Shown piece after piece: positions 19,965-28,710 of a DNA stretch of 64,000 nucleotides (position 1 is the first letter of the stretch; each line of letters starts with the position of its first letter). The stretch comes from Amycolatopsis sp. FDAARGOS 1241. Lineage in GTDB: Bacteria > Actinomycetota > Actinomycetes > Mycobacteriales > Pseudonocardiaceae. The notes beneath the pieces were generated by a model. The model ran no database searches. It was not told the origin of the DNA and saw only the letters and a program-made list of their open reading frames with translations. Position numbers and translations under genes: made by a program. The stretch is taken from assembly GCF_016889705.1 (NCBI RefSeq), contig NZ_CP069526.1, forward strand, positions 7,265,001 to 7,329,000. The letters run 5' to 3'.

Positions 19965-20699
19965 ATTTGTATCCCCCACACGCCTTCGGCGGCTGCGCGC
20001 TCGGGCAGCCAGCTTGGTCCGCGCTCCACCAGCGAATCCGCCGCCTGGGTCGCAACGTTCCTCGCACTCCAGCCGGACCAGCCCGCGGGCCCGCCAGCCA
20101 GCGCCAATCCCTTCCGACGCCGCCAACCAATCTGGCCGCGGCCGGGTCCCCGTCCGAAACACCTGCTCCCGACGCCTAAGACTCCGGCGACTGGTGCCGA
20201 TCAACGAGCCGAGACTGCTCCTCGCCGAGGCGTCCAGAATCCACCAACGCCTCTCCGCCACCTTTCTCCAAGCAACGGATAACCGACCAGGTCAACACTG
20301 ACTCGATCACCTCGAATATCCGCGGCACCGCACACTCACGCTGCAGGCACACGCAGGAAGAGGACGGCGAGCCCCTAGAGCACCGCCGCGACATTCGACG
20401 CCCGAGAAGTTGCCAGTCGCCCTGCTGCCCACCACATCCGGCCCCGAGCCACTCCGGTGTACTCGCCTCGACGGGAGCTCCACCCGGGCGCTGACTTCCC
20501 CCGCCTCCCGCGCCCCACGTGGCCGCGCACGTTCCGGAACGTCAGGCCGCACGCGCACAGCGAGCCGCGCCGACCGGTACGTGCTTCGCACCCAGCACCG
20601 CGGCGCCCACCCCGCATGCCCGGCCAGTGTTCGCAGCCCGGACCGTCAACCGCGGCCAAGCCTCAACGCCGCGCATCGCCGAGCCGTCGTGCCAGCCCA

Positions 20700-21830
20700 C
20701 ACCCAGACAGCCGGGCAACGCTAGCTACGCCCATACAGCGGCGCCAGATCCGGCGCCCCAGACCAAGCCGCCTACACACCCCGAACGATGCTCCCGCGAC
20801 TTGGCGACGCGCGCGCCTGTCGCGCCAGCTTGAGCTCTGCTCTCACGACACCCCGCCACCCGACTGCCCCGACTGCGACTCACGCGCGAGACCGCGCATT
20901 GCAGAGCCGTCTCGTCAGCACACCACGCAGCCGGGCAACCTCGGCCACGCCCCTTACAGCGGCGCCGGCTACGGGCTCAGGCCTTGCCTTTCACGCACAC
21001 CAAACGACACGCCCCGCCTCCTACGATTTGATCCGACGCACGCCTGTCGCGCCAACTCAAGCTCTGCTCCCACGACACCCCGCCACCCGGCCGCGACTCA
21101 CGAGCGAGGCCCCAACGCCGCGCATTGCCCAGTCGCCTCGCCAGCACACCAGACAGCCGGGCAACCTTGGCCACGCCCTGACAGCGGCGCCGGCTACGCA
21201 GTCTCAGACCTCGCGCCTTACGCACACCAAACGACACGCCCCGCCTCCCATGATCCCACGCGCACTTGTCGTGCCAGCCCGATCTCTGCTGTCGCCGCCG
21301 CCAGCCAGCCGCACCGACCGCCGACTCGCACACGGGCCGCAGCGCCGCGCATTGGCCAGCCGTCTTGCCAGCGCACCAGACAGCTGAGCAACGTTGGCTG
21401 TGCCTTGGCAACCGCGCCGGATCCGGAGCCTCAGACCTTGCCCCTCACGCGACGCGGCCCGCCGCCTGCGACTTGATCCCGCGCAAACCTGTCAGCACCA
21501 GTCCGAGCTCTGCTGCCGCGTTACCCCGCCAGCCGGTCGCACCGACCGCCGACTCGCATACCGCAGCGCCGCGCCTTGCCCAGCCGCCTCGCCAACTCAC
21601 CCAGACAGCCGGGCAACCTTGGCCACGCCCTTACAGCGGCGCCGGCTACGGAGCCTCAGGCCATGCCGCTTGCACACCGCGAATGATGCTTCTGCGACTT
21701 GGCCACGCGCGGGCCTGCCGCGGCAGTCTGAGCTCTGCTGCCACAACACCCCGGCAGTCGGCTGCCCGACCGCAACTCACGAGCGAGACCGCAGGGTCGG
21801 CTGCACATGACCATCGCCGTCATCGCACCC
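20700..21830. repeat. Repeat block C, period about 222-227 bp
   Basis: Five copies. CAGCCGGGCAAC (variant CAGCTGAGCAAC) starts at 20708, 20928, 21154, 21381 and 21606. An independent anchor, the CGACTTG(A/G)TC element, lies at 20800, 21027, 21249, 21472 and 21698. Both give nearly the same period. Copies share long strings such as CTTACAGCGGCGCCGGCTACG. Confidence 0.85.
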
Positions 21831-22224
21831 AGGCCACAACCCCGCACGTACTACGGCTTGACCGCGCACTGTTCGCGGCCGAAACAGATTGCCCAGCTCG
21901 CCGCCACCGCACCTCAGAGCCGAGCCACGCCTGTTCCTCTGGCCACACGCCCGGCCGCCAAGCCGGCCGAGCTTCGCTGCCAGGCGGCCCCCGTGGATCG
22001 CACCGATTACGCCTTCCGCTCGACGTTCCAGCGCCGCCAGCACACGACGTCGCCAGCTCACCCCGGCTCCCAAACCGCGCCGGCTGGCACCCGCCCGCAC
22101 CCCGAACCGTGCGCCCGTAGACAGAGCTCTGAGCTCGCACCCAGACGACCTGCCGTGCGAATCCGTAACGCTGGCTGCGCCCGCACGGCCATCGCCGGCA
22201 GCATCCGAACCCAAGTCGCGCCCA

Positions 22225-23710
22225 CTGCGACTTGATCGCACCCGAACCGAGACCGCTGCACACGTCCAAGCTCGCTGCTCCGGGGGGTAGGTCTGTCTTG
22301 CACTCGAACCCGCAGAACCGGAGGCCCACGCCCATAGCTGCCCCACCACGCGGCATGCCCTGTGCACAACAACTTGATCGTCGAACCGGCGAGAGCCGGA
22401 GACACATGCTGTGCTCGCTGCCCGCCCCAGACTCCGAGGCAGCGCCACCTGCGCACTGCCAGTGCCGGCAGCGCACCCCCGCTCGCCTCGCTCTACGCGA
22501 CTTCGTCGCCCGCAGCCCCGAGAGCCGGAGACACACGCCCAAGCCCGACCGCCTCACGCGTAAGTCGGGCCGGTCGTGCTCGGCGCGCGACACCCGCAGC
22601 GCCACCTGCACCAGCAGGTGCTGGCAGGCACCGGCGGTCGCAAGTCGCCCGCCCGGCTGTGGTTTCGTCGCACCCGCTGTTCCGAAAGCCGGATGCACAC
22701 TCCCGAGTCGGCTGCCCACCGCAGTAGTAAGGCGGACCGATCGCGCTCGGCACACCACCTGCACGAAGCAGGTACTGACAGCGACTCCCGCTCGTAAGCC
22801 GCCCCGCTGTGACTTCGTCACTCCCGCGCGGGAACCGGAGGCACATTGCCGAGTCGGCTGCCCACCTCACAAGTAAGCCGGACCGACCGCGCCCGGCGCC
22901 GCGACACTCGCAGCGCCGGCTACGCACTGCCAGCGCCGGCAGCGCACCCTAGCTCGCATACCTCGCTCTACGACGACTTCATCACCCCGCAGCCCCGGAA
23001 GCCGCAGTCACTCTCCCGGACTCACTGCCCGCCTCACAACGAAGCCGGGCTGATCGCGCCTGGCGTGCGAAACCGCGGGGCCACCTCCACCAAGCAGGTA
23101 CCAGCAGTGCAGACCCGCTCGCATACCTCGCTCTACGACGACTTCGTCGCCCCGCAGCCCCGGAAGCCGGAGTCACTCTCCCGGACTCACTGCCCGCCTC
23201 ACAACGAAGTCGGACTGATCGCGCCTGGCGTGCGAAAGGGCGGGGGCAAACTGCACCACGCAGGTGCCGGCAGTGCGGCCCCGCTTGCTCGCATGCCTCG
23301 CTCGACGGCGCCTTCGTCGTCCGATCGCGCCGGGAGCAGGAGACACTCTCCCGGACTCACTGCCCGCCTCACAACGGAGCCGGGCTCACCGCGCCTGGCG
23401 TGCGAAACCGCGGGGCCACCTCCACCAAGCAGGTACCGGCAGTGCAGACCCGCTCGCATACCTCGCTCTACGACGACTTCGGCCCTCAGCCCGGAAGCCG
23501 CAGTCACTCGCCCGCACTCACTGCCCGCCTCACAACGGAGCCGGGCTGACCGCGCCTGGCGTGCGAAACCGCGGGGCCACCTGAACGAAGTAGGTATGGC
23601 AATAGCCCTCGGTCGCGAGTCGGGCTGCTGTGGCTTCGTCGCAATCGGAGCTTCGAGGGCTGGAGACACACGTCTGAGGTCGCTGTCCGCCTCGAAAGAA
23701 GGTCCGACCG
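22225..23710. repeat. Repeat block D, period about 130-170 bp
   Basis: Anchor GCCTCACAAC and variants start at 22551, 22718, 22864, 23031, 23196, 23366, 23527 and 23689. The CTTCGTC/CTTGATC anchor lies at 22231, 22373, 22501, 22663, 22813, 22977, 23142, 23312, 23477 and 23634. Most spacings are 150-170. Central copies are well conserved, including CGACGACTTCGTCG, a palindrome with a 2-base centre; edge copies are more diverged, as expected of an array turning over in the middle. Confidence 0.88.
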
Positions 23711-24862
23711 ACCGTGCCTTGGGTTCGGAGTTCACAGCGGCGGAGTGTGCGGCCGTCGCGACCAGCTCACTTGGAACTACGTGGTCCGCGCTGCGAGTTG
23801 ATTGCGGCATCAGACGCGCCCAGGTTCTGCTCCCCAGGCGGACAGGTGAGGGCGACAGGGGCGCACTCGAACGCCGCGCCGGAGGTGCACGGCCGTCGCT
23901 GCAGGCAAACACCAGACCACCTGCCGCCGCACAAGTTCAGTTCGAGCGAAGTCGCGAGGCAGGGGGCACCGGCCCGGGCTTGCTTCCCGCGTGCCGACGA
24001 AGGCGAGCCGCGCGACTGTGCGTTCGGCGCATCGCGTGTCGGCGTCGGCGCGGGGACTGTGGCTGGGGCAGGTCGGCGGTGAGCTGCACGAGCCGGAGGA
24101 GTGGAGTCAGGCCGTGCTGCCTCGGCCCACGAAGCAGCTCCGGTCGCCGAGGAAGCCGTTGTCGCGGGTGGAGGCGTGGAGGCCGCGGTGAGCGCGGACG
24201 GCGCACGAGTCAGTCAGCCACCTCGGCGGCGGCTGCTGCACGGTAGGCGCGCGCCGTGCGGGCAGGCCCCGCGCGCTGGGCCTTGGTTCTGATGCACGAC
24301 GGCCCCGCCCTCGATGTCGACGCGGCCTCCGTTCAGTGTTCCGCCGCGGCAAGCCGACGACCGGCGAGTGGCTGCCGCATCCACGAGCTTCGCTGGAGCG
24401 ACTCCAGGCTGAGCCGGCGATCCGATCGCGTCGAGGGGGAGCGGAACTTCACCGGCTGAACGATCGGCGCGTACGCCGATCTTCGTTCCGGTGAATGGCC
24501 GTGCGTCGGAGAGGAAAACGAAGTGGCAATCACGCCTTTGACTCGTTTGTATTCGAACTGATCCGACCGGAAGCGTTATTGATTCCGCGCACGAGTACCG
24601 GAAACGAACAATGCCGTTCTCCGGCCGGCCGTGAGCGACGTCGCGAAGAGGAGCTCGGTGCGGCCACCTCAGGAGCGAAGGCCCGGCGACAATCCGGAGC
24701 CGTCCCAGGCCTGTCAACCGAGCCCCCACGTAACCCGGAGCGCGACGCCCGAGCAAGGCCCGCAGCGGCTACTCCAGCCGCCCGAGGATCCGCACGTCAG
24801 ACGCACCCGAATGTCCCGTGTAGACACGCAGGAGCAGCCGGCCGGCAAACCCCCGAAACGCC

Positions 24863-24896
24863 AAAAACCCAGGTCCACAACTTCTGGAACCTGGGT
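24863..24896 (-). terminator. Terminator after tRNA-Glu
   Basis: On the minus strand a stem of 11-12 pairs with one bulged base and a 7-base loop (24867-24896), followed by TTTTT. Confidence 0.85.
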
Positions 24897-24908
24897 GGCG
24901 ACTCGATG

Positions 24909-24981
24909 TACCCCCGATGGGATTCGAACCCACGCTACCGGCGTGAGAGGCCGGCGTCCTAGGCCGCTAGACGACGGGGGC
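24909..24981 (-). tRNA. tRNA-Glu (anticodon CTC)
   Basis: A 73-base tRNA. Acceptor stem GCCCCCG pairs with CGGGGGT (G1-T72 wobble), discriminator A, T-arm GGGTTCGAATCCC-like, anticodon stem CCGGC/GCCGG with loop CTCTCAC, so anticodon CTC. It reads leftward, 99 bases after tRNA-Gln, and is followed by a terminator. Confidence 0.96.
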
Positions 24982-25080
24982 TTAGGATCTTCCCCGTTTC
25001 CGGGGAGCTATTCAATTTTCTTGCTGGAGAGAACTTACCAGAGGCGATTTCTCGCTCTGCAGGGGGGTCACTCTCCGCAG

Positions 25081-25152
25081 CTGGGGTACCAGGACTCGAA
25101 CCTAGACTAACTGGACCAGAACCAGTCGTGCTGCCAATTACACCATACCCCA
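25081..25152 (-). tRNA. tRNA-Gln (anticodon CTG)
   Basis: A 72-base tRNA. Acceptor TGGGGTA pairs with TACCCCA, discriminator G, anticodon stem ACTGG/CCAGT with loop TTCTGGT, so anticodon CTG. The Gln-Glu tRNA pair is common in actinobacteria. Confidence 0.96.
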
Positions 25153-25200
25153 GTGAGGTGCTTTCCCGGTTTGGGTCGGTTCAGCACCGCACGAGGAGAA

Positions 25201-25206
25201 ATACTA
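25201..25206 (-). promoter_or_regulatory. Candidate -10 box of the tRNA-Gln/Glu unit
   Basis: TAGTAT on the minus strand, overlapping the stop of the HAD gene, would start a transcript about 42 bases before tRNA-Gln. No convincing -35 box is seen. Confidence 0.35.
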
Positions 25207-26040
25207 GAGCACGCCGTCCCGCACCCTGGCAGCGGGGGTCCCCGCGGCGCGCTGCGCGGGGACGCCGACGGTCGCATACTCGGAAACCAGCAGCTCAGGC
25301 AGCTCGTCGAGGCTGGTGACCGTGTGTACACCGATCGGCGGGCGTTCGCCGGTGCGGGCGGTGCCGTCGCGGTCGAGCCAGACGGCACCCAGGCCGGCGG
25401 CGTGGGCACCGATGGCGTCGGTGTCGAGCTTGTCGCCCACGTGCACCGTCTGCGCCGGGTCGCAGCCCAGACCGAGGCACACCGAGTGGAACATCACGGG
25501 GTCGGGCTTCGCGACGCCGACCTCGCCCGCGATGGCGACGTGGTCGAAGAACGGCGCCAGCCCCAGGTCCGCAATCTTGCGCCGCTGGTGCGCGCCTGAG
25601 GCGTTCGTCACGGCCGCCAGCAGCAGTCCGGCGGCGCGCAGCCACTCGAGGCAGGGCAGCACGTCGTCGAACAGCTGCCACGACGTGGCCAGGATCTCGC
25701 GGCGGCGCGCCTCGAAGGCGGTCACCTGGGCGGAGTCGGCCGAGATGCCGAGCTCAGCGAGGAAGCACTCGGTGCGGCGGTGGTGCATCACGCCGTACTC
25801 GAGTTTCCCCGCGACGACCAGCGCCACGTGCTCCTCGGTGATCAAGTCCCACAACGGCCAGAGGTCGCTCCGGCCGGTCAGCGCGTGGAGGCTGCGACGG
25901 ATCGCAGCGGTGCAGTCGATGAGGGTGTCATCGATGTCGAGGCACACCAGACGCAGCTCCGGAGGTGCCCAGGGTTCGGGCACGACAGGTGCTCCAGGGG
26001 CGGTTCGCGAGGGGGTCGGGGGTGCCACGGCGAAATCCAC
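25204..26040 (-). CDS. HAD-superfamily hydrolase
   Basis: A 278-residue haloacid dehalogenase-type phosphatase. The nucleophile motif is CLDIDDTL (Asp35 and Asp37), followed by a helical cap, AAVTNAS (motif II), GVAKPDPVMF (motif III Lys) and HVGDKLDTDAIGA (motif IV). Substrate unknown; pyrophosphatase- or phosphoglycolate-type enzymes are close relatives. The GTG start lies 6 bases after TAGCCT (26047-26052 on the minus strand), so the message may be leaderless. The gene reads toward the tRNA pair. Confidence 0.82.
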   Translation of the reverse strand: MDFAVAPPTPSRTAPGAPVVPEPWAPPELRLVCLDIDDTLIDCTAAIRRSLHALTGRSDLWPLWDLITEEHVALVVAGKLEYGVMHHRRTECFLAELGISADSAQVTAFEARRREILATSWQLFDDVLPCLEWLRAAGLLLAAVTNASGAHQRRKIADLGLAPFFDHVAIAGEVGVAKPDPVMFHSVCLGLGCDPAQTVHVGDKLDTDAIGAHAAGLGAVWLDRDGTARTGERPPIGVHTVTSLDELPELLVSEYATVGVPAQRAAGTPAARVRDGVL

Positions 26041-26304
26041 CCAGTGAGGCTAGGGCACTCGCCGCGTTCGCAACGCGGCCAAAAAGGTGATAACAGCTCC
26101 GCTGATCCGGTGCACGGCATCTACTCCCGGTGCCTGGAAAGTGCTCATCCGGTTACGACGCCGGAATCCGGGCCGACCGGGCGAGTGAACCATTTCGCAC
26201 GCCGCCAATGAAACGGTTCAACTGATCACTCTGCCCCGCAACGATGTGCGAACGGGCAGCGTTCTCTGCGCCGGAGTCCCGTGTGGACAGACGTGCCGGC
26301 CCGC

Positions 26305-26333
26305 TTGACGCCACGGACTCCGGGGTGCATGCT
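26305..26333 (+). promoter_or_regulatory. Promoter of FAD monooxygenase gene
   Basis: TTGACG (26305-26310), 17 bases, CATGCT (26328-26333), about 40 bases before the ATG at 26373. Confidence 0.55.
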
Positions 26334-26372
26334 GGTGTTATTCAACGCTCGATGAAAAGGGAGCTGAGTCAG

Positions 26373-27614
26373 ATGGCCGAACGCACGCGGTGTGTGATCG
26401 TCGGCGGTGGACCTGCGGGCATGGTCGCCGGGCTGATCCTCGCGCGGGCCGGCGTCGAGGTGACGGTGCTCGAGAAGCACCCCGATTTCCTCCGCGACTT
26501 CCGTGGCGACACCGTGCACCCGTCCACGCTCACGCTCCTCGACGAGCTCGGCCTCGGCGACAAGTTCGACGCCATCCCGCACAGCGAGCTCACCGACGTC
26601 GGCTTCCCGACCGAAGACGGCGGTCTCCTGAAGATCGCCGACATGAAGCTGTTGAACGTTCCACACCCGTACGTCGCGATGGTGCCGCAGTGGGACTTCC
26701 TCGACTTGCTGGCCGAATCAGCGCAGAAGGAGCCGACCTTCACGCTCCGCCTCGAGACGGAGATGACCGGCCTGCTCCGCTCGGGCAACCACGTCACGGG
26801 CGTGCACTACCGCGCCGCCGACGGCACCGAAGGCGACCTCGAAGCCGACCTCGTCATCGCTGGCGACGGACGCTGGTCCCTCGCGCGCCGTGCCGCCGGG
26901 CTCGAGCCGCGGGAGTTCGACTGCCCGTTCGACGTCTGGTGGTTCCGCCTTTCCCGCCACGACGGCGAAGCGGGCGCGATGCTCACGCCGCGCATGCGCC
27001 ACCGGCGCTTCGCCGTGCCCCTCCCCCGCACGGGCTACTTCCAAATCGCCTACCTCGCCCCCAAGGGCGACGATCTTCGTGCCGCCGGCATCGAGGAATT
27101 CCGCCGCAGCGTCGTCGACATCTGTCCCGAATTCGCCGACCGCGTCGACGAACTGCAAACCATGGACGACGTGAAGTTCCTCGACGTCCGCCTCAACCGG
27201 CTCCATCGCTGGCACGTCGACGGCCTCCTGTGCATCGGTGACGCGGCCCACGCCATGTCGCCCGTCGGCGGGGTCGGCATCAACCTCGCCGTGCAGGACG
27301 CCGTCGCCGCCGCGACGATCCTGGCCGACCCGCTGCTGCGCGGCCGCCCCACACCCGACGACCTCGCCAAGGTCCGTAGCCGCCGCCTCCTCCCGACGAT
27401 CGCCGTGCAGAAACTGCAGCAGCTCTTGCACCGCACCGTCATGCGCCCGGTCATGAGTGGTCGCCGCGAAGGCCCGCCGGAGCAGATGATCGCTTTGTTC
27501 ACGAGGTTTCCGAAGCTCGCGTACGTGCCCGGCCGCCTGCTGGGCGTGGGTTTCCGGCCCGAGCACGCCCCGGGCTTCGCGCGCAGAGCGATGGAACCCG
27601 CCACGAAGAAGTAG
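26373..27614 (+). CDS. FAD-dependent aromatic-type monooxygenase
   Basis: A 413-residue flavoprotein of the p-hydroxybenzoate hydroxylase fold. It has the FAD loop VGGGPAGMVAGLILARAG at the start, a GDGRWSLAR segment (the DG motif binding FAD and NAD(P)H), and GDAAHAMSPVGGVGINLAVQ near the end. These enzymes hydroxylate or epoxidise small molecules; the substrate is not evident. I chose the ATG at 26373 because AAAGGGAG precedes it; an ATG 21 bases upstream lacks an RBS. It is convergent with the START-like gene 3 bases away. Confidence 0.85.
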   Translation: MAERTRCVIVGGGPAGMVAGLILARAGVEVTVLEKHPDFLRDFRGDTVHPSTLTLLDELGLGDKFDAIPHSELTDVGFPTEDGGLLKIADMKLLNVPHPYVAMVPQWDFLDLLAESAQKEPTFTLRLETEMTGLLRSGNHVTGVHYRAADGTEGDLEADLVIAGDGRWSLARRAAGLEPREFDCPFDVWWFRLSRHDGEAGAMLTPRMRHRRFAVPLPRTGYFQIAYLAPKGDDLRAAGIEEFRRSVVDICPEFADRVDELQTMDDVKFLDVRLNRLHRWHVDGLLCIGDAAHAMSPVGGVGINLAVQDAVAAATILADPLLRGRPTPDDLAKVRSRRLLPTIAVQKLQQLLHRTVMRPVMSGRREGPPEQMIALFTRFPKLAYVPGRLLGVGFRPEHAPGFARRAMEPATKK

Positions 27615-27617
27615 CTT

Positions 27618-28076
27618 TCATCGCTTGGCCTCGACGCGTTTGCGCAGCCGCGAGACGAGGCCACGGCCGATCGGGCGACCCAGCGGCGACACGGCTTTCG
27701 CGAAGGGACCCCTGAGCGCACCGAGGAACGCGAACCGGGTGCCGCCGTTCGCCGCGGGCGCCGCGGCCATTCCGCCGACCACCCGGCGGCTCTGCATGAC
27801 GCACCAGCCCGGTTCGAGCACCACCTCGAACCGCTCGTGCAGCCCGAAGTGCCCCACGATGTCGACCTCGAAGCGCGGACCGTCGGCCGAAACCGAGCGC
27901 AGGGAACGGATGTTGCGGGCGATCTGCGGCAGCTCGTGCTCGAGGTCCGCCGCGACGTCCCACACCGAGGCGAACGGCGCCTCGACCTCCGCCTCTTCGA
28001 CGAAAGCACCGGGCAGCGCCGCCGCGAGGACGCGCAGGCGGGCGACCGCGTCGAGGTCCGCCGTGGGCCAGATCAT
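27618..28076 (-). CDS. START/SRPBCC-like protein coupled to sigma factor
   Basis: A 152-residue protein with the layout of small SRPBCC (polyketide cyclase-like) proteins: an N-terminal helix-strand with VEAPFASVWDVAADLEHELPQ, a middle HFGLHERFEVVLEPGW strand pair and a basic C-terminal helix. No enzyme motif is visible. Its ATG at 28076 overlaps the stop of the sigma gene (ATGA) and is preceded by AAAGGAG, so the two proteins are made together. A role in sensing or binding a hydrophobic ligand for the sigma factor is possible but speculative. Confidence 0.6.
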   Translation of the reverse strand: MIWPTADLDAVARLRVLAAALPGAFVEEAEVEAPFASVWDVAADLEHELPQIARNIRSLRSVSADGPRFEVDIVGHFGLHERFEVVLEPGWCVMQSRRVVGGMAAAPAANGGTRFAFLGALRGPFAKAVSPLGRPIGRGLVSRLRKRVEAKR

Positions 28077-28567
28077 CGCGACCACTCCTTTCGAAAACTC
28101 TGCCGCGCGCGGGAAAGCCGCGATTTCACCGTGCCCGCCGGTACTTTCAGCAGTTCCCCGACGGTCCGCTCGTCCAGACCTTCCAGATCGCGCAGCACCA
28201 GAATCGCGCGGTGCTCCGGGCTGAGCCGATCGAGGACGTCGCGGACGTCGACGGCGAGCGCGGGATCACCAGGTTCCGGCAGGTCGAGCGGCAACCCGGG
28301 CACGGCACGTTTCGAGCGGCGTGCCACGCGCACCGCCTCGCGGACGGCGATGGCGCGCACCCAGCCGTACAGCGCCGCGGGTTCGGTCAGCTGCCGCAGG
28401 TTCCGGAACACCGCGATCAGTGCTTCCTGGGTCGCGTCCGGGCCGTCGTCGAGCGCGATCGGGCCGCACAACCGGCCGACGTACGGCGTGAGCACGCCGA
28501 GCAGCTCCTGCATGGCGAGCGCGTCGCCACGCTGGGCGGCGCGCACCAGCTCGTCGGGTTCGGACAA
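28073..28567 (-). CDS. ECF-type sigma factor
   Basis: A 164-residue sigma-70 family protein with only regions 2 and 4. Region 2 includes DATQEALIAVFRNLRQL; region 4 (about residues 108-160) includes LSPEHRAILVLRDLEGLDERTVGELL followed by VPAGTVKSRLSRAR, the helix-turn-helix binding the -35 box. A TTG start with AGGAG upstream is used. No typical anti-sigma gene lies next to it; instead the coupled downstream gene is SRPBCC-like. The alpha/beta hydrolase gene diverges from it and could be a target. Confidence 0.85.
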   Translation of the reverse strand: MSEPDELVRAAQRGDALAMQELLGVLTPYVGRLCGPIALDDGPDATQEALIAVFRNLRQLTEPAALYGWVRAIAVREAVRVARRSKRAVPGLPLDLPEPGDPALAVDVRDVLDRLSPEHRAILVLRDLEGLDERTVGELLKVPAGTVKSRLSRARQSFRKEWSR

Positions 28568-28710
28568 TGCGGCTCCTCGGTCGGGGTGGTCTTTCGCTCT
28601 GAAAGAGGAGCGTCGACGGCGAAAGGTTCCACGGAATTTTCAGGTTTTTCGAGGGAACGTCCGGCGCTGTCCGCCCCTCTTCAAGAGCAAAAGAGAGAAA
28701 GGAGGGCACC

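Larger units (their letters stand above)
19965..24862. repeat. Gene-poor region with diverged tandem repeats, right half
   Basis: About 4.9 kb between the second hup and the tRNA terminator with no recognisable gene. Two repeat blocks (20.7-21.8 and 22.2-23.7 kb) share a CGACTT(G/C)(A/G)TC element. C exceeds G on the + strand in the first part (26:16 in 20941-21000); after about 23.9 kb the bias turns to G. The stretch 24.48-24.61 kb is the most AT-rich part, without a clear gene. Open frames such as one at 22846-24246 change phase relative to the repeat units and are not believable proteins. Confidence 0.75.

Noticed and set aside
22225..23710. CRISPR-like array
   Set aside because: Units of 130-170 bp with similarity across the whole unit, no short identical repeats separated by unique spacers, and no cas genes.
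22846..24246. A 466-codon open frame with internal repeated peptides
   Set aside because: Repeat units of about 165 bp move the peptide to new frames; the similar peptides occur in several phases and on both strands, as expected of non-coding repeats.
15260..24862. ParB parS sites or a chromosome origin
   Set aside because: I saw no TGTTTCACGTGAAACA-like palindrome and no DnaA-box cluster while reading; neither parAB nor dnaA/dnaN genes are in the window.
24000..24862. A further tRNA or small RNA between the repeats and tRNA-Glu
   Set aside because: No cloverleaf pattern or T-arm consensus; the only strong hairpin is the tRNA-Glu terminator.
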